DNA of 32,613 bases from JAKEHA01 sp964560355 (GTDB lineage Bacteria > Krumholzibacteriota > Krumholzibacteriia > WVZY01 > JAKEHA01), in NCBI GenBank assembly GCA_964560355.1, contig CAZLLI010000030.1:1-32613 (forward strand), written 5' to 3'. The notes beneath the pieces are model-generated. The model ran no database searches and was not told where the DNA came from. It saw only the letters and a program-made list of their open reading frames with translations. The position numbers and the translations under genes were made by a program. This document shows positions 17,115 to 28,521 of this stretch, piece by piece (position 1 is the stretch's first letter; every line of letters starts with the position of its first letter).

Positions 17115-18614
17115 GTGAGCGTCATCGAGCACGACGAACTCACTTCGCTGATCGCGGAGATCGAGGATTACGCGCGCGGCTACGGCCTCGACTTCTTCCC
17201 GGTCATCTTCGAGATGCTGGACTACGAAGGGATCAACATGGTCGCTTCGTACGGGGGCTTTCCCACCCGCTACCCGCACTGGCGCTTCGGCATGCAGTAC
17301 GAGTACATGCAGAAGAGCTACGGCTACGGGCTCCACAAGATCTACGAGATGGTGATCAACAACAACCCGTGCTACGCGTATCTCTTGAACTCCAACCAAA
17401 TGGTCGACCAGAAGCTCGTCATCGCGCACGTCTACGCGCACTGCGACTTCTTCAAGAACAACGCCTACTTCCGGAACACCAACCGGCGCATGATGGACGA
17501 GATGGCCAACCACGGCAACCGCATCGCCGACTACATGGCGAAGTACGGGCGCGACGTGGTGGAGGACTTTCTCGACGTGTGCTCGTCGATCGAAAACCTG
17601 ATCGACCCCAACTCGCTGTTCGACGCGGTCGAGCGGCGCGAGGAGGCGGCGCCCGACGAGGGAGAGCCCGCGCGCGACGTGGCGCGCCTCAAGAGCAAGT
17701 CGTACATGGACCCCTACATCAACCCGCCCGAGTATTTGGAGCGCCAGCGCCGCGCGCAGGAAGACGCGCGCGCGAAGCAGCAGTTCCCGGCGTCACCCGC
17801 GAAGGACGTGCTGCGCTTCCTCATCGAGTACGCGCCGCTCCCCAACTGGAAGCGCGACATCCTCTCGATGATTCGCGAGGAGGCGTACTACTTCGCGCCC
17901 CAAGCGCAGACCAAGATCATGAACGAGGGGTGGGCGTCGTACTGGCACGAAAAGATCATGACGACCAAAGCGCTGCGCTCGAGCGAGCTGGTCGACTTCG
18001 CCGACCACCACTCGTCGACGCTGGCCGTCCACCCCGGGCAGCTCAACCCCTACAAGCTCGGCTACGAGCTGTTCCACGACATCGAGCGCCGCTGGGACAC
18101 CGGGCGCTTCGGCAAGGACTACGAAGAGTGCGACGACATCGCGCGCAAGAGCGCGTGGCGGCGCGACACCGGCGAGGGGCGCGAGAAGATCTTCCAGGTC
18201 CGCGCCATCTACAACGACATGACCTTCGTGGACGAATTCCTCACCGAGGAATTCTGCTACGAGCACAAGCTGTTCACGTACTCGCTCAACGAGCGCAACG
18301 CCCGCTACGAAATCGCGGACCGCGACTTCCGCGCGGTGAAAGAGAAGCTGCTGTTCCAGCTCACCAACCTCGGGCACCCGTTCGTGACCGTGATCGACGC
18401 CAACTACGACAACCGCGGCGAGCTGTACCTGAAGCACCGCTTCGACGGCGTCGAGCTTCGCACCGACTACGCCAAGGCGACCTTGGAGGCGCTGTTCCAG
18501 GTGTGGTCGCGTCCGGTGCACGTGCAAACGGTGGTGGGAGAAGCGAACGTGGTCTATACCTACGACGGCAGCACCCACCGCGAGCGCGCGCTGGCGGCCT
18601 CCGACGCCGCTTAG
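17115..18614 (+). CDS. spoVR: SpoVR family protein (YcgB-like)
   Basis: A 499-residue SpoVR/YcgB-family protein. SpoVR is named from Bacillus, where it affects spore cortex formation, but the family is widespread in non-sporulating bacteria together with prkA and yeaH. Family blocks seen are YGLDFFPVIFEMLDYEGIN, YPHWRFGMQYE, NPCYAYLLNSN, VIAHVYAHCDFFKNN and MNEGWASYWHEKIM. HPGQLNPYKLGYELFHDIE and a C-terminal half ending in NANYDNRGELYLKH-like text (here DANYDNRGELYLKH) follow. Several histidines (AHVYAHCDF, EGWASYWHE) resemble a metal site. The GTG start at 17115 has GGGGAAGGGG upstream. Its stop at 18612-18614 overlaps the stop of the convergent AMMECR1-like gene. Confidence 0.95.
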   Translation: MSVIEHDELTSLIAEIEDYARGYGLDFFPVIFEMLDYEGINMVASYGGFPTRYPHWRFGMQYEYMQKSYGYGLHKIYEMVINNNPCYAYLLNSNQMVDQKLVIAHVYAHCDFFKNNAYFRNTNRRMMDEMANHGNRIADYMAKYGRDVVEDFLDVCSSIENLIDPNSLFDAVERREEAAPDEGEPARDVARLKSKSYMDPYINPPEYLERQRRAQEDARAKQQFPASPAKDVLRFLIEYAPLPNWKRDILSMIREEAYYFAPQAQTKIMNEGWASYWHEKIMTTKALRSSELVDFADHHSSTLAVHPGQLNPYKLGYELFHDIERRWDTGRFGKDYEECDDIARKSAWRRDTGEGREKIFQVRAIYNDMTFVDEFLTEEFCYEHKLFTYSLNERNARYEIADRDFRAVKEKLLFQLTNLGHPFVTVIDANYDNRGELYLKHRFDGVELRTDYAKATLEALFQVWSRPVHVQTVVGEANVVYTYDGSTHRERALAASDAA

Positions 18615-19162
18615 CGATCCTCTTCCGAAAACACCTCGGCGGTGAAGGCGTGCAGGCGCGCGCCGTCGGCGCGCCACGCGCCCGCGGGCAGCCCCGCCTT
18701 CGCGCAGACTTCGTCCAAGAATTCCTCGGCGCTCCAGCCGTACTGCGTCGCCACCTGCGGGAGAAGCAGGCCGCGCCGGCCGCGCGCGGCGGTGATGAGT
18801 CCGTGGCGGCCGACGTCGACGTCGTCCGCGTCGCGCACCGGCGCCGGCACCGAGAGCAGCGAAATCTCGATTGCGAGGCCCGCGACCTCGTCCGCGCGCA
18901 CGGCGGGGAAGCGGGGGTCGGAGAAGGCGGCGGCGCGCGCCATCTCGGGCACGAGCGCGCGCAGCGGCGCGTCGGGCTCGACGCGCCCGATGCAACCGCG
19001 CAGGCGCGCGCGCTGGTGCAAGGTGACGAAGGCGCCGCGCCGCTCGCCGAGAATGGGGAGCGCGGCGTCGAATGCGATCGCGTATTCCGCGCCCACCGCG
19101 GATGCGATCGCGTGGCGCGCGAGCTGCAAGAGTGCCGCGCGCGACGCGGAGTCGGTGTTCAT
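18611..19162 (-). CDS. amrA: AMMECR1-domain protein (AmmeMemoRadiSam system protein A)
   Basis: A 183-residue AMMECR1-like protein. The signature LRGCIGRVEP (starting at residue 54, with C57) and AAFSDPRFPAV, plus EISLLSVPAPV and GLLLPQVATQYGW, are family hallmarks. In many bacteria and archaea this domain is encoded with a MEMO protein and a radical SAM enzyme. Its biochemical role is not established. The ATG at 19162 overlaps the stop of the MEMO-like gene by four bases (ATGA), so the pair is translationally coupled. The radical SAM partner is not in the window. It is the last gene of the six-gene minus-strand run. Confidence 0.92.
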   Translation of the reverse strand: MNTDSASRAALLQLARHAIASAVGAEYAIAFDAALPILGERRGAFVTLHQRARLRGCIGRVEPDAPLRALVPEMARAAAFSDPRFPAVRADEVAGLAIEISLLSVPAPVRDADDVDVGRHGLITAARGRRGLLLPQVATQYGWSAEEFLDEVCAKAGLPAGAWRADGARLHAFTAEVFSEEDR

Positions 19163-20013
19163 GGCGTCGTCACCACTGCCGCGGCGTAGCCGACCACGCT
19201 CTCGCGACTCCCAGTGACGTCTCCGGAGTTGATGCAGGCGAGCACGCGGCAACGACGCTCCTCCCACGCCGCCGCCGCCACCAACGTCGCCGCCACCGGC
19301 CCCGCCCCGCACGCCTCGCAGCGTCCCGATCGCACGTCGCGGTGGAGGCGTTGCGCATCGAGGGTCGAGAGCGCCGCGCAGAAGGCGGCGTCGAGCCGCA
19401 CGGCGTCTTCGTAGGGATAGAAATGCGAGAGGTCGGAGCTCGCGACCAAAAGCGTGCGCGCGAGGTCGAAATGTTCCGCGAGCGCGTGTCCCAACGCGAC
19501 GCACGCATCCCACGCTTGGTCACCCATCACGACGGGGACGATGCGCGGGCTCCCGCACGCGCGCTGCAAGAAGGGAAGCAGGACCTCGAGTCCGTGCTCG
19601 CCGCGCGCGCGCGATGGCGCCACGTGTCCGCGGTCGGAGAGACGAATCGACGCGTGCGCGCGCGCGAGTCTGCGCGCGCCGTCGCGGTCGACGTCGACGA
19701 TGCCGAGGGGCGTGCGGTAGGCGTCGCCCTCGAAGACCGAGGTGAACGCGAACGCGTCGACGTGGGACGGCCCCACCAGCACCGCGGTGTCGAAGGCGTC
19801 GCGGTCGAGGCGCGCGAAGGCGCGCGCGGCCACCGCGCCCGAGTAGTCGTAGCCGGCGTGGGGCGACACCAGCGCGCGCGTGTGGTCGCGCGCAGTGCCA
19901 TCGGGCGCGGCGCGCGCAAGGAGCGCGTCGACCCGGCGCGCCAGCTCGTGCGCGTCGGCGGGGTAGAACAGACCCGCGACCGCGGGGGCGCGAATGGAAC
20001 GGTCGTCGTGCAT
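19159..20013 (-). CDS. amrB: MEMO-family protein (AmmeMemoRadiSam system protein B)
   Basis: A 284-residue MEMO-like protein, related to extradiol dioxygenases (LigB fold). It opens with RAPAVAGLFYPAD. Metal-site and active-site residues can be aligned with human MEMO1: H52 in PHAGYDYSG, H84 in GPSH, H197 in SSDLSHFYPY and C235 in CEACGAGP. EHGLEVLLPFLQ (139-150) is also typical. The ATG at 20013 has GGGAGGT about seven bases upstream and is two bases after the DUF4340 gene. In human cells MEMO1 has been linked to redox and metal biology; no bacterial function is settled. Being co-directional with an ABC export-like system is noted in the findings. Confidence 0.93.
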   Translation of the reverse strand: MHDDRSIRAPAVAGLFYPADAHELARRVDALLARAAPDGTARDHTRALVSPHAGYDYSGAVAARAFARLDRDAFDTAVLVGPSHVDAFAFTSVFEGDAYRTPLGIVDVDRDGARRLARAHASIRLSDRGHVAPSRARGEHGLEVLLPFLQRACGSPRIVPVVMGDQAWDACVALGHALAEHFDLARTLLVASSDLSHFYPYEDAVRLDAAFCAALSTLDAQRLHRDVRSGRCEACGAGPVAATLVAAAAWEERRCRVLACINSGDVTGSRESVVGYAAAVVTTP

Positions 20014-20015
20014 GG

Positions 20016-21353
20016 CTACCTCCCGGGCGACGCGGTGCGCAGGTGCCGAATGCGGGCCACGAGGGCGTCGATGTCGCGCGCGGGGATCTCGGCCACGACA
20101 CCCGACGAGCGGCTGGTGACGGCCCAGGTTTCGGTCGACCCCGCGCGCGGACGAGCGCGCAGCTCGTCGAGAAGGGTATCACCCGCCGCGGAGACCGCAA
20201 GCGAGAAGAGCGCCGGCTCCACGTCGCGCGCGCCGCCCTCGACCACGCGCGTGTAGCGCAGCGTGCGCAGCGCGCGCACGAAGTCGGTGGCGGCGCGGGC
20301 GTCGATGCGACCGAGCGCTGGGTTGGGGAGCGCCCACGCCTCGCCCGCGCGCACGAGGACGGCGGAGGTATCGGGCGTCGCCACGGCAATGCGGGTGGCG
20401 CGGCGCGGCGAAAACTGCAGCACGCGGCGGTCGCGCAGGGTGGCTAGGGTGGCGTCGAGCGCGCCGGGGACGTCGCCGTGCACGGCGACCACGCGCGCGT
20501 CGCCGTCCGCGCGGCACCAGTAGGTGCTGTCGGCGTGGAGCGAAAAGCGCAGCGTCACCGCGGGCGCCGGCGCGCGCTTCTCGAAGCGCACGACCCCGGC
20601 CGCGCGCGCGAACGCGTGTGCGGTGTCGGAAGCGGCGACGAATGCGCGCACGCGCATGCCGCGGAAGCGGCGCAGGTACATCGGCACCGCGACCGAGTCG
20701 CCCGCCACGGTGTCGCCCGCGACCACGGTGAACCAGGCGTCGACGCCGCGCCGCACCCAGCGCACCACGGGCTCGTCGCCGCGACGCACGTCGAAGGCGA
20801 CGACCTCGCCCGGGTCGATGCGCGCGATGCGCTGGTCGCGAAACGCCGCGGCGTCGATCACGGCGGCCGCGAGGAGCGAGGGCGCCACCAGGACGACGTC
20901 GCCGTCGCGGCGGCGCGCGTAGACGCGGTCGCCGTCGACGGTGTGCGTGCCGAGCTCGAGATACGCGAGCGTGTCGCGCGCGGCGGTGAGGGTGACGATG
21001 GCGGCGGGCGGCGCGAGTCCGTACGCCGCGAGGTCGGCGGACGGTCCCAGATTGCGATCGACTTCGCCCTTCTCGATCTCGTCGATCAGGGTGGCGACAC
21101 GCGAATACTCGGCGGCGTCGTCGACCGGGGCGACGACCTGCCAGTGGGTGCCGCGCACCTCGATGCGCACGCGATCGGCCGGTCGCGCGATGTCGACCGC
21201 GTCGACGGGCGCGGCAAAGGGCGCGAACAGGCGCTGCGCGTCGGCCTGCGCGCGCTCGGCGGCGCGCCGGCGCGGGAGCTCGACGAGCGCGAACGCGGCC
21301 ACCGCCACCAGCGCGAGCGCGAACAGCACGAGCGACGTCCGCGAGAGCGTCAT
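20016..21353 (-). CDS. DUF4340 domain-containing protein
   Basis: A 445-residue protein. One N-terminal membrane segment (LVLFALALVAVAAFALVEL) anchors a long exported region. The region beginning IDIARPADRVRIEVRG-like (here VDIARPADRVRIEVRG) and GTHWQVVAPVDDAAEYSRVATLIDEI is the DUF4340 pattern. It repeats in a loose way along the chain (AYGLAPPAAIVTL, ALFSLAVSAAGDTL). DUF4340 genes very often follow gldG-like genes, as here: the ATG at 21353 overlaps the gldG-like stop by four bases. It is likely a periplasmic-side partner of the ABC system. No catalytic residues can be pointed to. Confidence 0.85.
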   Translation of the reverse strand: MTLSRTSLVLFALALVAVAAFALVELPRRRAAERAQADAQRLFAPFAAPVDAVDIARPADRVRIEVRGTHWQVVAPVDDAAEYSRVATLIDEIEKGEVDRNLGPSADLAAYGLAPPAAIVTLTAARDTLAYLELGTHTVDGDRVYARRRDGDVVLVAPSLLAAAVIDAAAFRDQRIARIDPGEVVAFDVRRGDEPVVRWVRRGVDAWFTVVAGDTVAGDSVAVPMYLRRFRGMRVRAFVAASDTAHAFARAAGVVRFEKRAPAPAVTLRFSLHADSTYWCRADGDARVVAVHGDVPGALDATLATLRDRRVLQFSPRRATRIAVATPDTSAVLVRAGEAWALPNPALGRIDARAATDFVRALRTLRYTRVVEGGARDVEPALFSLAVSAAGDTLLDELRARPRAGSTETWAVTSRSSGVVAEIPARDIDALVARIRHLRTASPGR

Positions 21354-22942
21354 AGTCGGCGCCGCCGCGCCACCACGACGGCGCCCGTCACCACCGGCGC
21401 GAGCGGGAGGAGCACCAAGCACACGAGGAACACCATGCGGCCCTGGCGCTCGGTGATGTAGACGCTGTCGCCGAGCGCGCGCCGCGGACGAATGCGAATC
21501 AAGTTTTCGTCCTCGGCGAGGAACGCAACCGTGTTCAAGAAGAAGTCGGTGTTGCCGAGCACGCCGAAGAGCGCGTTGTCGGCGAAGTCGGAGTCGCCGA
21601 TCAGCACCACGCGACTCGTGCGACCGGGTGCGGCGCCGCCGTTCGCGGCGACGAGCGGCGTCAGCGCGGCCGCGGCGGCGATGGGCAGCGGGCCGGCGAT
21701 GTCGTTCCCCGCGCGCGTCGCGCGCCCGACGAGGAAGCTGGTGGTGTCGGTCTCGCCCCACGACGTCGCGTCGGTGATGCACAGGTAGCGCGCGTCGAGG
21801 CCGGCGCGGGTCGAGTCGGTCGCGATCATGACCGGGCGCGCGCGTGGAAACAAGGTCACGAAATTGAACCCGCGCGTGATGGGATGGTCTTCGTAGCGCC
21901 GAATCTTGGCCACGGTGGCGTCGAAGGAGCGGTCGCCGGAATCGAGTACCGTCTCCTCGAGCACGACGGCGTCGACGAGCGAGAGGTGGTAGCGCGCGAG
22001 GAGCGTGGACACGCGCGTGAAGCGGACGCGCGGGTCGAGCAGGAACAACACCGAGCCACCGCGCTTGAGGTAGCGCGCGAGGGAGGCGACCTCGTCCTTG
22101 AAATAGTCTTCGCGCGGCCCCGCCACCACCAGCACGGAGCAGTCGTCGGGGACGTCGGCGCCGCCCAGGAGCGACGCGGTGCGGACCGCGTAGCCCTGCG
22201 ACTCCAGGCTTCGCTTCGCGAAAGCGTAGCCCTCGCGGTCGGTGACGGCGACGTCCTTCTCGCCGTGCCCGGTGACGAAGTACACCGCGCGTGGCCCCGA
22301 GCGCGTGAGCGAAATGAGCGCGTTGGTGAGGCTTTCTTCGTCGATGGTGCGCACGGTGCGACGGTCGTCTCCGGCTTCGACCACCAGCACGTCGAGCGAC
22401 GCTCCCAGCTTGCGCGCGAGCTCGGGCTGGCGGTCGGGGTCCGCGAGGGTGTAGTGGAAGCGCGCGCTTCGGCGCGCGTACAGCGACAACAGCTCGTCGG
22501 CGCCGGCGCGCTTGAACGACGCCGGGCGGAAAAAGCCGGTGACGTGGACGTCGCGGTCGAGGTGCTCGAGGAGCGCGACGGTCTGGGGTGCCAGCGTGTG
22601 GCGGTGGTTGCGGGTGAGGTCGAAGGCGCGCGAGCGGTTGACCGAGGTCGCCTGAACGACGACCAGGATCGCGGCCATGAATAGCGTCGCGAGCGCGGCA
22701 TCGGTGCCGCGGCGCGCGTCGCGCCGGCGCAGGAACGCGGCCAGGGTGCGCGCGTTGGCGACCGCGGAGAGCGCGAGGAGCGCGCCGCCGGTGAGTGCGA
22801 GGACCACGAGCGCGCGTGTGCTCGCGACGCGTGCACCGTACAACAAGACCGCGACCGCGAGCAGAACCACGCCGGCCGCGGCGACCGCGCGCCACGCGCG
22901 AACGCGCGACGACGACGACATATTCTGCGCGCGCGGTTCCAT
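21350..22942 (-). CDS. GldG-family ABC transporter auxiliary protein
   Basis: A 530-residue protein with the ABC_transp_aux (GldG) layout. Three membrane segments lie near the N-terminus (about 18-35, 43-62 and 83-98). A large periplasmic region follows, beginning FDLTRNHRHTLAPQTVALLEHLDRDVHVTGFF, and one membrane segment close to the C-terminus ends in RRRR. YFVTGHGEKD, KRGGSVLFLLDPR and VVLIGDSDFADNALF are typical family blocks. The ATG at 22942 overlaps the permease stop (TGATG); a second Met at 22921 is possible. In Flavobacterium GldG works with GldA and GldF in gliding. Most homologues elsewhere are not linked to gliding, so motility should not be assumed. Confidence 0.88.
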   Translation of the reverse strand: MEPRAQNMSSSSRVRAWRAVAAAGVVLLAVAVLLYGARVASTRALVVLALTGGALLALSAVANARTLAAFLRRRDARRGTDAALATLFMAAILVVVQATSVNRSRAFDLTRNHRHTLAPQTVALLEHLDRDVHVTGFFRPASFKRAGADELLSLYARRSARFHYTLADPDRQPELARKLGASLDVLVVEAGDDRRTVRTIDEESLTNALISLTRSGPRAVYFVTGHGEKDVAVTDREGYAFAKRSLESQGYAVRTASLLGGADVPDDCSVLVVAGPREDYFKDEVASLARYLKRGGSVLFLLDPRVRFTRVSTLLARYHLSLVDAVVLEETVLDSGDRSFDATVAKIRRYEDHPITRGFNFVTLFPRARPVMIATDSTRAGLDARYLCITDATSWGETDTTSFLVGRATRAGNDIAGPLPIAAAAALTPLVAANGGAAPGRTSRVVLIGDSDFADNALFGVLGNTDFFLNTVAFLAEDENLIRIRPRRALGDSVYITERQGRMVFLVCLVLLPLAPVVTGAVVVARRRRL

Positions 22943-23712
22943 CAGCTGCGCCAGCGCGCGGAGTCGAGTGCGCGCGCACACAAGAAGAGGAAGAACACCG
23001 TGAGGTTGACGTAGAACACGAGGTCGTTGGTGTCGACGACGCCGCGCGCGAAGCCGTCCAAGTGGTGGACGATGGAGAGCTGCTCGAGCACGGCCGCCAA
23101 GTTCGCGGCGACGAACGGGGTCATCCACCCGATGACGAGGAAGAGCAGCCCGCACCCGAAGGTGGCCGCGGCGGCGACGAGCTGGCTGTCGCCGAGCGAG
23201 GAGAAAAACGTCCCCATGGCGATGAACGTGATCCCCATCAAGGACAGACCGAGGTAGCCGGAGACGATCGGCCCCGGCTCGGGGTTGCCGAAGTGGTAGA
23301 GCAGCGCGGGGTAGGGGAGCGTCATTACCAGCATCACGAGATAGACGGTGACCGCGGCGGTGAACTTGCCCGCGATCACGGCGGCGTCGGACACGGGGAA
23401 CGTGAACAGCAGCTCGGCCGCTCCGCTGCGGCGCTCTTCCGCGAACAGGCGCATGGTGAGCATGGGCAACAGAAACAGGAGCACGGTGCTCAAGTTCCCG
23501 AGCAGCGGTTGCAGCACCGACGTCGTCATGCTCAGCGAGCCCGCTTGCACCGGATTCTGCATGGACTGCATCGACGCGATGTTGTACATGCCGAGCAAGT
23601 TGTAGAAGAAGTAGCCCGCGACGAGGAGGAAGATCGCGATCACCGCGTAGGCGACGGGCGACTGGAAGTAGTACGCGAGCTCGCGCTGGTAGATGGCGAA
23701 GGCCTTGCGCAC
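22942..23712 (-). CDS. ABC-2 type permease (GldF-like)
   Basis: A 256-residue inner-membrane protein with about six membrane segments (for example AYAVIAIFLLVAGYFFYNLL, LSTVLLFLLPMLTMRLF, YLVMLVMTLPYPALL, FGCGLLFLVIGWMT and LVFYVNLTVFFLFLC). The first lines, AIYQRELAYYFQSPVAY and RLFAEERRSGAAELLFTFP, are diagnostic of ABC-2 permeases of the GldF/CcmB-like group. The GTG start at 23712 has AAGGAGG six bases upstream, inside the end of the ATPase gene, with a one-base gap. It would pair with that ATPase as the transmembrane part of the transporter. Confidence 0.92.
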   Translation of the reverse strand: MRKAFAIYQRELAYYFQSPVAYAVIAIFLLVAGYFFYNLLGMYNIASMQSMQNPVQAGSLSMTTSVLQPLLGNLSTVLLFLLPMLTMRLFAEERRSGAAELLFTFPVSDAAVIAGKFTAAVTVYLVMLVMTLPYPALLYHFGNPEPGPIVSGYLGLSLMGITFIAMGTFFSSLGDSQLVAAAATFGCGLLFLVIGWMTPFVAANLAAVLEQLSIVHHLDGFARGVVDTNDLVFYVNLTVFFLFLCARALDSARWRS

Positions 23713-23713
23713 G

Positions 23714-24652
<939 letters not shown>

Positions 24653-24698
24653 GCGAGAACGGGGCCGGGGCGGCGCCGGGAGGGTCTGGAGAAAAAAA

Positions 24699-24727
24699 TT
24701 GCTTCGCCAAGGGTTTGCACGTAACAT
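24699..24727 (+). promoter_or_regulatory. Sigma-70-type promoter for the DUF5683-like gene
   Basis: TTGCTT at 24699-24704 and TAACAT at 24722-24727 are separated by 17 bases and lie in an A-rich patch that stands out from the GC-rich surroundings. Transcription would start near 24734, giving a leader of about 77 bases. Confidence 0.45.
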
Positions 24728-24754
24728 TCACCGCTCGACCGCGTAGACAGTCGG

Positions 24755-24773
24755 GGGCGGCGATCAGCCGCCC
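24755..24773 (+). other. Hairpin in the 5' leader of the DUF5683-like gene
   Basis: GGGCGGC and GCCGCCC form a perfect 7-bp stem with the loop GATCA, 38 bases before the start codon. It could stabilise the leader or affect translation. It is followed only loosely by T residues (GATGTCATTTT), so it could also be a weak terminator. Confidence 0.35.
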
Positions 24774-24810
24774 GATGTCATTTTAACTCGCAGAAACGTA
24801 AGGCGTATCC

Positions 24811-25341
24811 ATGATTCGAGGCAAGACGTTACGTCGCGTGGCGGCCGCCCTGGCCGCACTTTTTGTGCTCTCGCTGGCGTCTCCCGCGGCGGCCGCCGAC
24901 TCGCTGCTGCTCTCGCTCCTGTTGCCCGGGTTGGGCCAGGCGCAGGACGGGCACTACGCCAAGGCGTCCGTCTTCGGGTCGGCGGCGCTGATCTCGTGGA
25001 CGGGCCTGTTCGCGACGCAGATCAATTATTCGCGCACGGTCGATCGCTACGAAGACCAGAAGCGCATCTACAACCGCTACCAGGGCCAGCTCGACGACGG
25101 CGAAGTCGTCTCCATCGATCAGATCAACGACACCTACACGCAAATGAGCGACGCCTACGACCAGGCCCAAGACGACGAGAAGTGGCGCAATTTCTTCATC
25201 GGAGCGCTGGTCGTCACGTACGCGGCGAACGTGGTCGATATCTTGATGACCAAGCCCGACACGGGCGAAGTGCAGCCCCAGCCGGTGTCGCTCGAGTGGC
25301 ACGGGAACGAGTTTCGCGTGGTGCGAACGATTCGCTTCTAG
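24811..25341 (+). CDS. DUF5683-like envelope protein
   Basis: A 176-residue exported protein. A signal peptide (residues 1-29, ending ASPAAAAD) is followed by LLLPGLGQAQDGHYAKASVF, which resembles the start of DUF5683 proteins (PGLGQ...Y.KG). Two hydrophobic helices, ALISWTGLFATQI and FFIGALVVTYAANVVDIL, flank a polar, Tyr- and Gln-rich helical part (about 75-120). A final basic beta-strand tail (EFRVVRTIRF) ends in an aromatic residue, as in outer-membrane proteins. Function is unknown. The lipoprotein gene starts 11 bases after its stop, so the two are probably co-transcribed from the promoter at 24699-24727. Confidence 0.65.
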   Translation: MIRGKTLRRVAAALAALFVLSLASPAAAADSLLLSLLLPGLGQAQDGHYAKASVFGSAALISWTGLFATQINYSRTVDRYEDQKRIYNRYQGQLDDGEVVSIDQINDTYTQMSDAYDQAQDDEKWRNFFIGALVVTYAANVVDILMTKPDTGEVQPQPVSLEWHGNEFRVVRTIRF

Positions 25342-25352
25342 GAGCTAGACGC

Positions 25353-25754
25353 ATGCGTTTTGTACGATCCCATCGATTCGTGTCGGGCCTCGCGGCCGCG
25401 GCGTTCGCGGTACTCCTGGCGGGCGTGCTCGGCTGCCCGAAGCAGGAAGACTTTCCCGCCGCGCTGGACCTCCAGGTCCCGCCGACGCCGAGCAACTTCG
25501 TGATCACTCGCGTCGACACGCTCTCGCTCGACTATGACTTCTCGTGGACCGTGAGCGACCCCACCAACGTCGACCGCTACCGCATGTACCTGATCGGCGG
25601 GGGAGCGCTGGGCCAGGACGAGCTCATCTTCGAAACCCCCAACACCTTCTACCCGGCGACCTTCACGGTCGAAATTGCCGGCCTGCAGTTCGCGGTGTCG
25701 GCGGTCAGCACGGAGGGTGTCGAAGGCTACAAGAAGTACGCGACGGCGCCGTAG
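25353..25754 (+). CDS. Small lipoprotein with a fibronectin type III-like domain
   Basis: A 133-residue protein. The signal sequence carries a lipobox LAGVLGC, so the cysteine following VLG is probably lipidated. The mature part (PPTPSNFVITRVDTLSLDYD, FSWTVSDPTNVDRYRMYLIGG, and FAVSAVSTEGVEG at the end) has the strand pattern of a fibronectin type III domain, including the W and the terminal VSAV-x-x-EG element. The ATG at 25353 follows AGGAGC at 25340-25345. It is predicted to sit in the outer membrane facing the periplasm or the surface. No specific function is evident. Confidence 0.75.
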   Translation: MRFVRSHRFVSGLAAAAFAVLLAGVLGCPKQEDFPAALDLQVPPTPSNFVITRVDTLSLDYDFSWTVSDPTNVDRYRMYLIGGGALGQDELIFETPNTFYPATFTVEIAGLQFAVSAVSTEGVEGYKKYATAP

Positions 25755-25773
25755 CGCGATGGTGTAACGCGCA

Positions 25774-25802
25774 TTGTTTCAGTCTATTAATCAACCTATC
25801 TA
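25774..25802 (+). promoter_or_regulatory. Possible sigma-70-type promoter upstream of the kinase gene
   Basis: TTGTTT (25774-25779) and TATCTA (25797-25802) are separated by 17 bases. They lie in an unusually AT-rich patch between the lipoprotein stop and the kinase. A transcript from here would include the hairpin at 25827-25844. Confidence 0.4.
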
Positions 25803-25826
25803 GAGTATTGGAGTAAGGGACGAAAG

Positions 25827-25850
25827 CCACGCCGAGCGGCGTGGTATGAT
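25827..25850 (+). promoter_or_regulatory. Dyad overlapping an extended -10 promoter of the kinase gene
   Basis: CCACGCC and GGCGTGG (25827-25833, 25838-25844) form a 7-bp inverted repeat around GAGC. Its right arm overlaps TGGTATGAT (25842-25850), an extended -10 element. Transcription would begin near 25857, 34 bases before the ATG at 25891. The overlap could make the dyad an operator, or a hairpin that ends the preceding transcript; no T run follows. Confidence 0.4.
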
Positions 25851-25890
25851 CCCTGCACTCCGCGTGCGGTCCCCCTGCCGGGACCGCACC

Positions 25891-27612
<1,722 letters not shown>

Positions 27613-28521
27613 TCTCCGCCCCGAACAAATCGCTCGCGCTCGCGTCGCCATCGGGTGCTGTGGTGAGCGCTTGGATCGCCGGGTAGGTGGCGCGCAGCAC
27701 GGCGGGCGCCGGCAGCGCGCGCCCGAGTAACATCGACGCGAGCTCGAACGCGTTGGCGGGTGCCTGCCCGCGAAAATGATTGTTGAGTACGACGAACACG
27801 CGCTCGCTCGCGAGCGCCGCCTTGCGAATCACGTCCGCCCACGGCGAGAGTTCGGATTCCTGGTAGAGATAGTTGTAGCGCTCGTCGCGTCCGGCGTTGC
27901 CGAACCAATGCTGATAGTTGCGCCCGTGGAAGCGGAAGTACGCGCCCGCGGGGCCCGCTTGGTAGCGATAGGGGCGCAGCGACTCGCCGATCACGGGCTG
28001 GTCGATGCCGCACACCGCGACCGACTTCGACGCCAGGTATTCCTGCGCGTCGTCCGCCTCCCAGGTCGCGTGGCGAACTTCGACCGCGAGCGGGAGCGCG
28101 CCCAAATCGGCGACGAGCCCATCGAGGCGGCGCCGCGACGACGCGTCGAAGCGAAACGACCACGGGTATTGGAGCAGAACCGCGCCCAGGCGCCCGGCGT
28201 CGTGGAGGGGGGAAAGCGCGTGCACGAATTGCGCGCGCTCCGACGCGCCGGCGTCGTCGCGGTGGGTGAACGACTGGTGAGCCTTGGCGGTAAACAGGAA
28301 GCGCGGATGAATGGCGACGCGCTCCGCCCAGCTCCGGCACGTGGCGGGCGCGGGCACGCGGTAGAACGTGCTATTGATTTCGATGAGGTTGAAGTACGAT
28401 GCGACGTATGCGAGTGCATCGAAGCCGCGCGGGCGCGGCGACGGATACATGGTGCCGTACCAGTCGTCGTACTGCCACCCCGCGGGACCGATGTAGAGCC
28501 GTGATTCGAGTGACACGCGCG

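Noticed and set aside
20016..22979. A single 987-codon minus-strand frame spanning two genes
   Set aside because: Only its last 445 codons (from 21353) are a real protein (DUF4340). The earlier part is an Arg-rich out-of-frame reading of the GldG-like gene.
24690..24705. Possible sigma-54 site with TGG and TTGC in the ATPase/DUF5683 gap
   Set aside because: The GG-to-GC spacing is 11 bases, not the required ten, and the block between them is an A run; a sigma-70-type reading (TTGCTT-17-TAACAT) fits better.
25846..25890. Earlier ATG for the kinase at 25846
   Set aside because: It falls inside the TATGAT of an extended -10 element, has no ribosome binding site, and would add 15 residues ahead of the normal kinase N-terminus.
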